Source of the DNA: an uncultured Campylobacter sp.
GTDB taxonomy: Bacteria; Campylobacterota; Campylobacteria; Campylobacterales; Campylobacteraceae
DNA length: 17,330 nt
Assembly: GCF_938031315.1 (NCBI RefSeq)
Contig: NZ_CALHHT010000224.1
Span: 1-17,330 of the forward strand
Direction: 5' to 3'
Part shown: positions 1-7,602 of the stretch, piece by piece
How the letters are laid out: each line of letters begins with the position of its first letter
How positions within the stretch are numbered: the stretch's first letter is position 1
Made by a program: the position numbers and the translations under genes
Notes under the pieces: model-generated
What the model was told of the DNA's origin: nothing
What the model saw: only the letters and a program-made list of their open reading frames with translations
The model's database searches: none

Positions 1-318
1 GTCGAGATTATTTCGCTGGCTGACGAGCCGCTTATCCAGAAGAAGAATGAGTTCAAACTTCCGCTCGAGCTCGCTAGCTGCCACACCGCGATCATAGACG
101 GATATGTAGTCGAAGGACATATGCCAGCAGGTGAGATCCGCACGTTACTAAAAAATAAGCCTAAAGACGTCATCGGCATAGCAGTACCTGGCATGCCACT
201 AGAAGCGCCAGGTATGGAGCAAGGCTCTCAGCCCGAGGTCTATGACGTGGTGGCGTTTAAAAAGGATGGCTCGTATCAAAGCATCGCCACTTACAAAGGC
301 AAAGAAAAAATCAAATAA
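1..318 (+). CDS. DUF411 family metal-associated protein (5' truncated by window edge)
   Basis: The reading frame is open from base 1 and ends at TAA 316-318, so only the C-terminal 105 residues are visible and the true start lies to the left. The visible part has the DUF411 signature: an SCHTA segment with a conserved Cys-His (about visible residues 31-35), the DGYVVEGHMPA stretch, then IGIAVPGMPLEAPGMEQG. In the family the N-terminal half carries a CxxC-type pair, which is outside this window. DUF411 proteins are usually small periplasmic or secreted proteins found near copper and other metal-resistance genes; the Met-rich GMP..PGM segment and the Cys-His would suit copper binding, but that function is inferred. 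The first ATG in the frame (121) is internal to the domain and is not the start. This is the only well-supported plus-strand gene here. Confidence 0.85.
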   Translation, partial: VEIISLADEPLIQKKNEFKLPLELASCHTAIIDGYVVEGHMPAGEIRTLLKNKPKDVIGIAVPGMPLEAPGMEQGSQPEVYDVVAFKKDGSYQSIATYKGKEKIK

Positions 319-321
319 TCC

Positions 322-337
322 GCCGCTTTAAAGCGGC
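322..337 (+). terminator. Possible weak terminator hairpin after the DUF411 gene
   Basis: A perfect 16-nt palindrome (GCCGCTTTAAAGCGGC) begins 3 nt after the DUF411 stop codon. It could form an 8-bp stem only if opened at the centre. The plus-strand sequence after it is not a proper T run, so intrinsic termination is uncertain; it may instead stabilise the mRNA 3' end. Confidence 0.4.
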
Positions 338-481
338 AACTTACTTATTGGCTCGATAAAATTTTGCGTATTTAAGGCTTGGCGCAATTTGCCTTAGCCG
401 GCGAATGCTGCCACGATCTGCAAAAAATGACGCGCAAATTAATTTCAAACACTGCTATGATAAAGGGGATTAAAAATTAAG

Positions 482-555
482 TGGATGGGCTAATAGGGGT
501 CGAACCTATATTCACAAATCCAGAGTTTGTTGTCCTGCCATTAGACGATAGCCCA
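482..555 (-). tRNA. tRNA-Gln, anticodon CUG
   Basis: Read on the minus strand, the sequence folds into a complete cloverleaf. The acceptor stem TGGGCTA pairs with TAGCCCA, the D arm is GTC/GAC, and the anticodon stem ACAAA/TTTGT closes the loop CTCTGGA. The T stem ATAGG/CCTAT closes TTCGACC. The loop gives anticodon CUG (reads CAG, Gln). The U1-A72 end fits bacterial tRNA-Gln, and the 3' CCA is encoded (482-484) after discriminator U. In epsilonproteobacteria Gln-tRNA is known to be made indirectly, by misacylation with Glu and GatCAB amidation. Structure is clear; identity rests on the anticodon and acceptor end. Confidence 0.93.
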
Positions 556-1502
556 TTTCGGAAGCGGTATTTTATAGAATTTTGCTTTAAAAAAGCATAA
601 GAGCGGGCGGAATTTTAAAATTTTGCAAAATTTTAGATTAAATTTAAAGCCCTGCTGCGCCTAAACGATAAAATTAAAACGCAAAAGCTAACGCTGCTTT
701 CATAGGCTCCGATAAAAGAATATGGCTGCTCGTCGCGGGGCCGCGGAGCTAAATTTTAAAATTTGGCTAGTTTATCCTATATTTACGCCTTTGCGAGCTA
801 TTTATTCCGGGATGAAATTTTTAGCATATAAGCCTGTCTTCAAAACATATATGTTTAGTGCTCGCTGGGCGCGGGCGCGGCCTTAAATGATATAAATCGC
901 ACCGAAAATCCGCAGCGAACATAATTGCGACAAAACCCGGAATGCAGCGCCCTAAATAAGCGTCAAATAGACTTGCGATAGGATCGCACAAAAGTCCTAC
1001 CAAATGCTCGCCTCAAGCGGAGTGTAAAATTTATCACGATTAAGTGGGTCTAAACTAAAATCAAAGCCATATAATTTGAGTGCGAAGCTTGCATAAAATT
1101 TCTTGCAAAGGCCGTTCGCAGGCTCAAAAGATATTGTAAAATTGCATAAAATTTGACTGCGACGGAATTTTTCCCATATATTGTGTTAATACCAAACATT
1201 CGACGAATCATATCAAGCACGACGAACAGAGTGAAATCTCTCATACATCGTTGATACGGCACGGGCTATTTTGCTAGACTAGAGCAGAAATGTGCGAATT
1301 TAACTCCGCGCATCGTTTGAACACTTAGAAAGCGCCTTGCTTTCCAGCTAAATAGCACGAGCAAATTCATATCACGCGCTGTTTAAAACGCAAAATTCAT
1401 TGGAATTTCAAATTTCAAATTTTAAATTTCGGGCACGGGTTCGCTTATAAGTATTTGCAAAAATAGCGCATCGAAACTAGGTAAAATTTCGCTTTATCGC
1501 GC
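556..1502. other. Long spacer with no convincing gene (about 950 bp)
   Basis: No ORF longer than 70 codons with a credible ribosome site or recognisable family is present. The region is AT-rich with many AAATTT-type words. It holds a perfect 18-nt palindrome AAAATTTTGCAAAATTTT (617-634), a near-palindrome around AAATTTTAAAATTT (747-768), a perfect 14-nt palindrome AAACATATATGTTT (843-856), a GC-rich hairpin near 726-750, and short tandem AATTTC/AAATTT units around 1403-1430. Two short minus-strand ORFs (821-1003 and 1050-1262) could be remnants or chance. A small RNA or a decayed gene cannot be excluded. Confidence 0.6.
569..599 (-). promoter_or_regulatory. Putative promoter of the tRNA-Gln gene
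   Basis: The minus strand reads TATAAAAT at 576-569, about 14 nt upstream of the mature tRNA 5' end, which suits a sigma70 -10 box. A T-rich stretch lies upstream, as is common in Campylobacter promoters. The -35 position (about 594-599, TTATGC) matches poorly. Confidence 0.45.
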
Positions 1503-2561
1503 CTAAAATTTAGATGAAATTTTGCGTATCAGCTCAACCGCCTCTTTTGCGTCCGAGCATACGAACTCGAAATGCGCCCGTAGCTCCGAGGTACTGCCGT
1601 AGCCGCAGCTTACGCCCACGCTTCGCACCGCTGCCGACTTTGCCGAGATGGCGTCAAGTAGTGTATCGCCGATCATAAAGATATTTTGGCTAACAGAAGA
1701 CAGGATTTCGTCACTGCAAATTTTGTCATAACAAGGAGTGGAATTTAGCTCATGTGCATCATAAATTTTACCGCCGCGCGCGCCGCCTTTATCGCTCTCG
1801 CCCTCGATGCTGACACCGCTCTTTTGGCTATTATCGCCAGCTTTATATTTAATACCAATCGCTTCGCTTAAATTTTTAAACGAAATTCTATCAGAATTTT
1901 GACTCGCGATGCTGCTTAAATTTTGCTCGTAAACTTTGCTAGGATCAGGATCAAGCGCAAGAATACTCGGTAGATCGGATGGCGGAATTTCACTCAAAAT
2001 CGCGCTCCTGTTAGTAGCACTTGTATTTTCATCGGCAGTCGCGTCGTGAGTTTTACCGCGAGCCGCATGCGGGCTTTTGCTAGCAGTCGCGCCGCAAATT
2101 CCTAAATTTTCGAGCGCCTTTAAGATCGGTTCGGCGCTTGGTTTGGGATCTTGCACGTCCTCTCGTCCGACGATGGTGCCGAAAAATTCCGCGATACCCA
2201 GATGCTGCAATAAAATTTTAGAAAATTTCGACGTCTTGGTCGTCACGACGCCTAAATTTGCAAACTCGCTCGCCGCACGAACCGCCTCGAACGCACCGCT
2301 TAGCAGAACGGTCTGATCCAAAAATATCTGCGCGTATCGCTGTTTGTAGGCGAGCACGAAATTCTGCACATCGCGCGTCACACCTAGACGCTCAAACATC
2401 ACTTCTAACGGATGCCCGATAAGCCTTTTAATCGCTTCGTCGCTAGGCTCTGCAGCGCCCAAATGCGCAAACGCGTAGTGAAAGCCGTCCAGTATCGCGG
2501 GCGTGGAGTCTATGAGCGTGCCGTCCAGATCGAAAAGCAGTGTAATTTGGAATTTTGGCAT
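1503..2561 (-). CDS. gph: HAD-superfamily phosphatase, phosphoglycolate-phosphatase (Gph) like, with large internal insertion
   Basis: This is a cytosolic HAD hydrolase of the Gph/PGP type, which removes phosphate from small phosphoesters such as 2-phosphoglycolate; the exact substrate is not shown by sequence. Motif I is DLDGTLIDST (residues 11-20, nucleophile Asp11). Motif II is the Thr around 107-108 (VVTTKT), motif III is Lys140 in DPKPS, and motif IV is MIGDTLLDA (296-304). All catalytic motifs are present. The odd part is length: 352 residues against about 210-220 for the family. The excess lies between motifs III and IV (about residues 157-292, bases about 1686-2093), is Ser/Asn/Asp/Lys-rich and looks disordered. 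The ATG at 2561 gives a canonical N-terminus but has no clear Shine-Dalgarno, and it sits just past the cadF terminator. From memory it is syntenic with C. jejuni Cj1477c. Confidence 0.88.
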   Translation of the reverse strand: MPKFQITLLFDLDGTLIDSTPAILDGFHYAFAHLGAAEPSDEAIKRLIGHPLEVMFERLGVTRDVQNFVLAYKQRYAQIFLDQTVLLSGAFEAVRAASEFANLGVVTTKTSKFSKILLQHLGIAEFFGTIVGREDVQDPKPSAEPILKALENLGICGATASKSPHAARGKTHDATADENTSATNRSAILSEIPPSDLPSILALDPDPSKVYEQNLSSIASQNSDRISFKNLSEAIGIKYKAGDNSQKSGVSIEGESDKGGARGGKIYDAHELNSTPCYDKICSDEILSSVSQNIFMIGDTLLDAISAKSAAVRSVGVSCGYGSTSELRAHFEFVCSDAKEAVELIRKISSKF

Positions 2562-2582
2562 TTTAAAATTTAATTTGGATAT

Positions 2583-2609
2583 AAAAAAAGCGGAGCCGAA
2601 GCTCCGCTT
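2583..2609 (-). terminator. Rho-independent terminator of cadF/ompA
   Basis: On the minus strand a 9-bp stem AAGCGGAGC/GCTCCGCTT closes a TTCG tetraloop and is followed by seven T residues (2589-2583). It begins 18 nt after the CadF stop codon. This is a textbook intrinsic terminator and separates cadF from the downstream phosphatase gene, whose ATG is only about 20 nt further on. Confidence 0.93.
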
Positions 2610-2627
2610 ATGTGGATCTAGAAAAGA

Positions 2628-3650
2628 TTATTTTCTAAATTTAGCGTCGACGCGTCTATTTTGAGCGCGGCCTGCTTTAGTAGCGTTTGTAGCGATAGGC
2701 TTAGTCTCACCGTATCCTACAGTGGTGATTCTGCTAGCATCTACGCCGAAGCTCTTAAGCGCACCTCCAACTGCAGCAGCTCTGCGCTCGGAAAGCTTTT
2801 GATTATATGCATTCGAACCGGTGCTATCGGTGTGACCCTCTAAGATTACTTTGTAATCAGGGTGAGCTACTAGCACGTCGCTTACGTTTTTGATCTGGTT
2901 CATAAACTCAGGGGAAATTTTTGAGCTATCTGTAGCGAAATTTACGCCCAAATTTAATCTAATAACCTTCTCGCAGCCGTATTCATCAACAACTACGCCA
3001 GCAGGTGTGCCTGGGCATCTATCGACATTATCGCATACGCCGTCGTTATCTGCGTCTTTGCAGCCTGTAGGAGCCGGAGCGGCAGCTGGGGCTGCGTCAG
3101 CATATCTCTTGCCAAAATCAACTGCAAAGCCTAGAGTATAGAATAATACGTGGTTGCCGTCGTCAAATCTGATAGCATCGCGTGCTTCAAGTTTTGTAGC
3201 GAAGTTGTCGGTAATGTAGTATTTTAGACCCAAGCCGTATTGACCGAAGCCGCTATCTTGGTCGCCATCGTTGTAAACGTCTTTAGTGTAATCCATATAT
3301 CCAAGACCTAGCAAGCCGTATAATTTGAAATTATCGGTAAAATTTACCAAGTCTTTTACAGTATTGATGTGATAATATTTAGCGTCAGGCTTATCGTTGC
3401 CTACTCTGTGAGCTAAATCCTCTACGCCAATATTGCGAGAGTAATCAAAACCAACCTCTACTTGATCGATAAACGAATCTTGTAGATTTTTGGCAAGACG
3501 TAGACCGAACATAAAATTCGAATCCAAATCCATATTTCCCTCATGAGTCACTCCACCGACAGTAGGGGTAATCTCCCAGTGATAATCAGCATCTGTAGCG
3601 AGCAACGCGCTAGATGCACACAAGCTTAATGCAAGTAAAACTTTTTTCAT
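2628..3650 (-). CDS. cadF: CadF-like OmpA-family outer membrane protein
   Basis: The 340-residue product has a signal peptide (MKKVLLALSLCASSALLA, likely cut after Ala18), then a short beta-barrel region (about 20-180) ending in aromatic residues. A Pro/Ala linker (185-195) and a four-Cys calcium-type segment follow (Cys197, 206, 212, 226; DADNDGVCDNVDRC). The C-terminal OmpA/MotB peptidoglycan-binding domain (230-340) has GHTDSTGS with Asp275 and LSERR with Arg290, the residues that bind diaminopimelate in the family. The ATG at 3650 is chosen over an upstream TTG (3689) because AAAGGA lies just before it and the signal peptide begins there. It anchors the outer membrane to the cell wall. 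The C. jejuni homologue CadF binds fibronectin, but its FRLS motif aligns here with YYIT (144-147), so adhesion is not assured. Synteny with rpsI supports cadF orthology. Confidence 0.9.
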   Translation of the reverse strand: MKKVLLALSLCASSALLATDADYHWEITPTVGGVTHEGNMDLDSNFMFGLRLAKNLQDSFIDQVEVGFDYSRNIGVEDLAHRVGNDKPDAKYYHINTVKDLVNFTDNFKLYGLLGLGYMDYTKDVYNDGDQDSGFGQYGLGLKYYITDNFATKLEARDAIRFDDGNHVLFYTLGFAVDFGKRYADAAPAAAPAPTGCKDADNDGVCDNVDRCPGTPAGVVVDEYGCEKVIRLNLGVNFATDSSKISPEFMNQIKNVSDVLVAHPDYKVILEGHTDSTGSNAYNQKLSERRAAAVGGALKSFGVDASRITTVGYGETKPIATNATKAGRAQNRRVDAKFRK

Positions 3651-3679
3651 TAAACATCCTTTCAAATAAAGTTGGTTTG

Positions 3680-3712
3680 ATATTACCATAAAATTTTTAA
3701 AGAATTTACAAA
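3680..3712 (-). promoter_or_regulatory. Putative cadF/ompA promoter
   Basis: The minus strand has an extended -10-like TGGTAATAT (3688-3680) about 30 nt before the cadF ATG, giving a short leader with the AAAGGA ribosome site. A TTGTAA lies upstream, but the spacing of about 20 nt is long. The gene has its own strong terminator, so a dedicated promoter in this 100-nt gap is expected. Confidence 0.4.
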
Positions 3713-3750
3713 TATGCGATAATTTTGCCGCAAATTTTGTAAAAAAACCA

Positions 3751-4140
3751 TTATCTCTTGGAGAATTGCGGGCTTCTTCGCGCTTTGCGGCGACCGAATT
3801 TCTTTCGCTCGACCACGCGGCTATCGCGAGTTAACAGACCTTTTGGCTTAAGAGCCGCTCTAAAATCTTTATCCATAGCCGCAAGTGCTTTTGAAATTCC
3901 GTGCTTTAGCGCATCCGCTTGAGCCGAATATCCGCCGCCCAAAGTCTGCGCGGTGATATCCATCGAGGTCTCTTGTTTAGTCGCTAAAAGCGGCTGAACG
4001 ACCCTTAGTTTGATCGCTTCGTGACCGCCTAGCCAGGTGTTTAGATCCATACCGTTTACTACGATCTTGCCACTTCCCGGTTTTACCCAAACCTTAGCTA
4101 CGGCAGTTTTTCTCTTTCCGGTTGCATAAATTGTCGCCAT
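3751..4140 (-). CDS. rpsI: 30S ribosomal protein S9
   Basis: This is small-subunit protein S9 (uS9), whose C-terminal tail reaches the P-site tRNA. At 129 residues it is the usual length. The N-terminus has the family signature YATGKRKTAVAKVW, the middle has TLGGGYSAQADALKHGISKAL, and the C-terminus has the basic tail RKKFGRRKARRSPQFSKR with the terminal Lys-Arg. It starts 2 nt after the rplM stop with AAGGAAA upstream, so the two are one transcription unit, as in most bacteria. No strong intrinsic terminator is evident after its stop codon. Confidence 0.97.
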   Translation of the reverse strand: MATIYATGKRKTAVAKVWVKPGSGKIVVNGMDLNTWLGGHEAIKLRVVQPLLATKQETSMDITAQTLGGGYSAQADALKHGISKALAAMDKDFRAALKPKGLLTRDSRVVERKKFGRRKARRSPQFSKR

Positions 4141-4142
4141 GA

Positions 4143-4568
4143 TTATTTTCCTTTTTTAGTTGTTTGCGCAGTATGAGGGTGCTCGCCGCCTTCATATACG
4201 AATAGCTTTTTGATCATCGCCTTGCCGAGCTTCGTCTTAGGAAGCATGCCGCGAACCGCAAGTCTATAGAGCTTTGCGGGATTGTTTTTAAGCAGGTCTT
4301 GAAATTTCACGCTCTTTACGCTTCCGAAATAGCCCGAGTAGCTGTGATAAAGCTTGTCGTCGCCTTTGTTATTGCCGGTAAATACGGCTTTTGAAGCGTT
4401 GATGATAACGACGTAGTCTCCGCAATCCACGTTTGGAGTGTAGCTTGGTTTGTGTTTGCCGCGTAGCAATACCGCAACTTCGGTAAGCATCCTACCGAAT
4501 CTTTTGTCGGTCGCGTCGATAACGACCCAGTCGCGCTTAACTTCGCTAGGCTTTGTAATTTCTGTCAT
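4143..4568 (-). CDS. rplM: 50S ribosomal protein L13
   Basis: This is large-subunit protein L13 (uL13), an early assembly protein that binds 23S rRNA. The 141-residue length matches the family. Signatures seen are WVVIDATDKRFGRMLTEVA and LLRGKHKPSYTPNVDCGDYVVIINA near the N-terminus, then LYRLAVRGMLPKTKLGKAM and the C-terminal FVYEGGEHPHTAQ. The ATG at 4568 has AAGGCGG about 6 nt upstream. It is the first gene of the rplM-rpsI unit, with its own promoter in the gap after addA. Confidence 0.97.
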   Translation of the reverse strand: MTEITKPSEVKRDWVVIDATDKRFGRMLTEVAVLLRGKHKPSYTPNVDCGDYVVIINASKAVFTGNNKGDDKLYHSYSGYFGSVKSVKFQDLLKNNPAKLYRLAVRGMLPKTKLGKAMIKKLFVYEGGEHPHTAQTTKKGK

Positions 4569-4598
4569 GGTTTCCGCCTTATTAAAATTTGAGCTGTG

Positions 4599-4640
4599 AT
4601 TATATAGAAATATCCTTACGTATAGCTTAATTTAAGCTAT
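4599..4640 (-). promoter_or_regulatory. rplM-rpsI promoter with overlapping inverted repeat
   Basis: A perfect -10 box TATAAT (minus strand, 4604-4599) lies about 31 nt before the rplM ATG. A 19-nt inverted repeat with 9-bp arms, ATAGCTTAA and TTAAGCTAT around one central base (4622-4640), sits exactly where the -35 element would be. No TTGACA-like box is visible. The repeat may be an operator or a curved upstream element; this reading is inference. Confidence 0.55.
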
Positions 4641-4683
4641 CTTTAATATATCTGCGCTCAAATTTCATCTAAGCTTTAAAATT

Positions 4684-7602
4684 TTATCCCTCCTCATTTA
4701 CTTCGATCAGCTTAGCGCCCGCAGCTTCGAGAACCAGCACGAAGGCGTGCACCCGCGCATGCGGATAAAACTCGCGGATTACGCTTTTATACCGCGCCAC
4801 TTGAGCTTTGTTTTGCGCGAGGTATTTTTCGGAGCTTTTGTAATCAAAAAGCAAAATTTCATCCTGCCCAAAGCACGCCAGATCCACGCGCAAAAGTTCA
4901 CCCTCCGCGCTTTTGATCGGCATCTCTTTATAAGCTTGAGCGCCTCTTATCAGAGCTAAAAATTCCTCGTTTTTGCTTAGGCTAAGAGCCCGTGCCGCGA
5001 TATTTTCAAAATCCGCGTCATTTAAAAATTTAGCGTAGCGTCCTCTTGCCAGGCTTACTCCGCGTAAAATTTCATCCGCCGCAAATCCTTCGCTCATCTC
5101 CAGAGCATAGTGCAGCGCCTCGCCGAAATATATCGCGCTTAGCGCCTCCGCTTCGCCCCCGCTAGCCTTTTCTTGCGCGCCTTGAGGCTCGCCCGCTACG
5201 AGCGCGATCTTTTTTTGCGGCGACTGCTCTTCTGATTTTACGAAGCTTGGGATTAAGTAGCCGTATTGAAAATCCGGGATATCCAGCCACTTCACGATGC
5301 CCGCACCCTTGGTCTTTTTAGCGTAAGGCGAAAAAAAGCTATAATTGTATTGATCTATTTTTGCCTCGGAGCGTTTTACGATGATGAGCGAGCGTTCGGC
5401 GCGGGTAAATGCCACATAGAGCTTATTTATATCCTCTTCATGCGCAGAGCGATCGTTTTCATCCATTAATGCCGCAAATTCCGTATCCAGGCTCTTTCTG
5501 CTCGCAAATTTATAAAAAATTCTCCACTTATGCGTGGCGAAATCATAGTCCGTCGCGAGCTTTGAGCTCTCGCCTCGGTCTTTTCCTCCGATGCGGTCGC
5601 AGACGATTACGTGCGGGAACTGAAGCCCCTTGGACTTATGCACGGTCATAATTTTAATGCCGCTTTGTTCCTTGGCAAATACCTCCGTTTCGTCGTTTGC
5701 AAACAGATACTCGCTAAAACTATTAAATTTTGCCAGCGTCTCAAAAAAAAGCAGCAGATCCGGATCGACAAAATTTAATTTCAGCGCGCTAGCTATAAAT
5801 TCTGCCGTTTTTTGCGCATTTTTATGCAGATCGACCACTATCTTTTTAAGCCGCCTACCCAAAATCGCTTCGGCGTTTCGCAGATAAATTTCATCGCCAC
5901 CTACGCAAAATTTCGCGTACTGAATTACGGCATTTACCTGCTCGCTGCAACGCAGAGCCTTATTTGAGCCGCTGCAAACCTCGCAAAATTCCGATAGCAT
6001 CTCTTTTAGCGCGCTTACATGCTCGTTTTTCCAGCATAAAATCGCGATATCATCAGCTCTCACGCCACACTCCTCAACAAGCCTGCGCGCTTGCTCCGCA
6101 GCCCCCTTTAGCACGTCGTCGTATGAAAATGCCGCTACGTAGCCGTAATCGTCGCTTTGCACCTCAAATAGCGGCATTCGCGGATGAGAAAGCGGATAGT
6201 CCTTGATTTTTTGCAGCACCGAAGCGGGCAGATCGCTATCTAGCTTATTTGCTGCGATTTGATCTTCATAAGACGCAAATTTATCGCGCAAGATCTCATT
6301 TACAAATTTTACGATAAGTTTTAAACTGCGATAATTGCGCGGCAGGCTCTGCGTTTTGATTTGACTAAACTGCTCGCGCAATATATCAAAAATTTTTCTC
6401 TCCGCGCCGCGAAATTTATAGATGCTCTGTTTTTTATCGCCTACGTAAAAAAAGCTGCCACAGCGCTCTTCCGCCCCTTTGCCAGCAAGCGCCTCAGAGA
6501 TTAGCGGCAGCATGATTTCATACTGGCAAATGTCGGTATCTTGGAATTCGTCAATTAAAATATGCGTGATTTTAGAATCGAGCCTGAAATACAAAAGCTC
6601 GCGGTTGCCCTGTAACGCCTCTGCGTTTGGATTTAGCAGCGAGTGCACAGCTGCGGTGACATCGCCGAACGTGAGCTTGCCGCTTTTGCGCTGCACCGAT
6701 TTAAGCGCTTCGGCATAAATTTTAATTAGTCCTGCCAGCTTAGCCGCATATGTCGCATCCATCCACGCTATTTCGCGAGCTATGGCGTCTTTTAGCCTTG
6801 CTAACTCGCCGTCAAGATGCGAAATTTTTTTAAGCTGTGAGCGCGGATAATCGAAACTGCCGTTGGCAAGAGCCGAAAGAATGAAACCAGAGGATAATTT
6901 TGACAGATCACTAACAGGGCTTAGCCCATTTATGGCTCCAGCACTTACGCCCGCATCTCTCGCCGCTTTTTGCAAGCGAGATAAAATTTCATTTATCTCT
7001 GCCAGTGCGGAGTTTGCGGGAAGCGTGGGCGGATTTATGCTTATATCGCCTCTCCAAATGCTTTGCAAGCTATTTAAAAACTCGCTCTTTGTCATTCCTG
7101 AGTCGCTTACATAATCCACGACCTCTCTTAATAGCGCTTCGTTTTTACAAATCGCGCCTAAAAACGCCGCCTGCTGCACACTCAAAATCCCTTCATCGTT
7201 TTCAAAATCGGGATCGATGCCGCTGTTTAGCGCAAAGGAGCGCAGAGCCTTTGCAAAAAACGCATCAAAGGTAAAAATATTTAAGCTTTCGCTTAAAAAT
7301 TTTGGGCTCAGCCGCTCTTGAGCCGCCAAAACCTCATCCGCGCTCATATTTAGATCCTCGCAAATTTGCGCCAGCTCGGCGCTAGGCTTTAGCGAGCTAT
7401 CCTGCAAAATCAACAAATTTTGAAATTTCTCCACGATGCGCGTTTTCATCTCAGCAGCAGCTTTTTTGGTAAAGGTAAGAGCTAAAATTTCATTGATCGG
7501 CTCGCCTTTTAGCACCAGCTCGATGAACCTTACTGCGAGATTGAAGGTCTTGCCGCTGCCTGCGCTCGCTTCAAGCGCCAGATAATTTTCAAATTTTGCC
7601 AT
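4684..7602 (-). CDS. addA: AddA: helicase-nuclease subunit of the AddAB double-strand break repair enzyme
   Basis: AddA is the UvrD-family helicase plus RecB-type nuclease that, with AddB, resects double-strand breaks and loads RecA. In the 972-residue product I see Walker A ASAGSGKT (12-19), motif Ia LTFTKKAAAEMK, Walker B ILIDEFQDTD (348-357) and motif III VGDKKQSIYKFRGAE (387-401). Motif IV LPRNYRS (420-426), motif V IKIMTVHKSKGLQF (649-662) and motif VI KLYVAFTRAERSL (727-739) follow. A C-terminal nuclease has His831, Asp907 and DYK (920-922). All appear intact. The ATG at 7602 is chosen over a longer frame (to 7689) because MAKFENYLALEAS starts right before Walker A and AAGGGG precedes it. 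It overlaps the end of addB by 14 nt, indicating translational coupling. From memory, C. jejuni has the same order (Cj1481c-Cj1482c). Confidence 0.93.
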   Translation of the reverse strand: MAKFENYLALEASAGSGKTFNLAVRFIELVLKGEPINEILALTFTKKAAAEMKTRIVEKFQNLLILQDSSLKPSAELAQICEDLNMSADEVLAAQERLSPKFLSESLNIFTFDAFFAKALRSFALNSGIDPDFENDEGILSVQQAAFLGAICKNEALLREVVDYVSDSGMTKSEFLNSLQSIWRGDISINPPTLPANSALAEINEILSRLQKAARDAGVSAGAINGLSPVSDLSKLSSGFILSALANGSFDYPRSQLKKISHLDGELARLKDAIAREIAWMDATYAAKLAGLIKIYAEALKSVQRKSGKLTFGDVTAAVHSLLNPNAEALQGNRELLYFRLDSKITHILIDEFQDTDICQYEIMLPLISEALAGKGAEERCGSFFYVGDKKQSIYKFRGAERKIFDILREQFSQIKTQSLPRNYRSLKLIVKFVNEILRDKFASYEDQIAANKLDSDLPASVLQKIKDYPLSHPRMPLFEVQSDDYGYVAAFSYDDVLKGAAEQARRLVEECGVRADDIAILCWKNEHVSALKEMLSEFCEVCSGSNKALRCSEQVNAVIQYAKFCVGGDEIYLRNAEAILGRRLKKIVVDLHKNAQKTAEFIASALKLNFVDPDLLLFFETLAKFNSFSEYLFANDETEVFAKEQSGIKIMTVHKSKGLQFPHVIVCDRIGGKDRGESSKLATDYDFATHKWRIFYKFASRKSLDTEFAALMDENDRSAHEEDINKLYVAFTRAERSLIIVKRSEAKIDQYNYSFFSPYAKKTKGAGIVKWLDIPDFQYGYLIPSFVKSEEQSPQKKIALVAGEPQGAQEKASGGEAEALSAIYFGEALHYALEMSEGFAADEILRGVSLARGRYAKFLNDADFENIAARALSLSKNEEFLALIRGAQAYKEMPIKSAEGELLRVDLACFGQDEILLFDYKSSEKYLAQNKAQVARYKSVIREFYPHARVHAFVLVLEAAGAKLIEVNEEG

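Noticed and set aside
821..1003. 60-codon minus-strand ORF in the left spacer
   Set aside because: Odd composition (Cys- and Pro-Arg-rich end), no ribosome site and no recognisable family; likely chance.
1050..1262. 70-codon minus-strand ORF in the left spacer
   Set aside because: Looks partly protein-like but has no convincing start signal, neighbour or domain; could be a remnant, but I cannot support it as a gene.
3651..3689. Upstream start for CadF adding 13 residues
   Set aside because: It would place extra residues before a classical signal peptide; AAAGGA directly precedes the ATG at 3650.
3690..3750. Possible terminator after rpsI
   Set aside because: There is a T run just after the stop, but the following inverted repeat is imperfect and in the wrong order relative to it, so it does not fit an intrinsic terminator.
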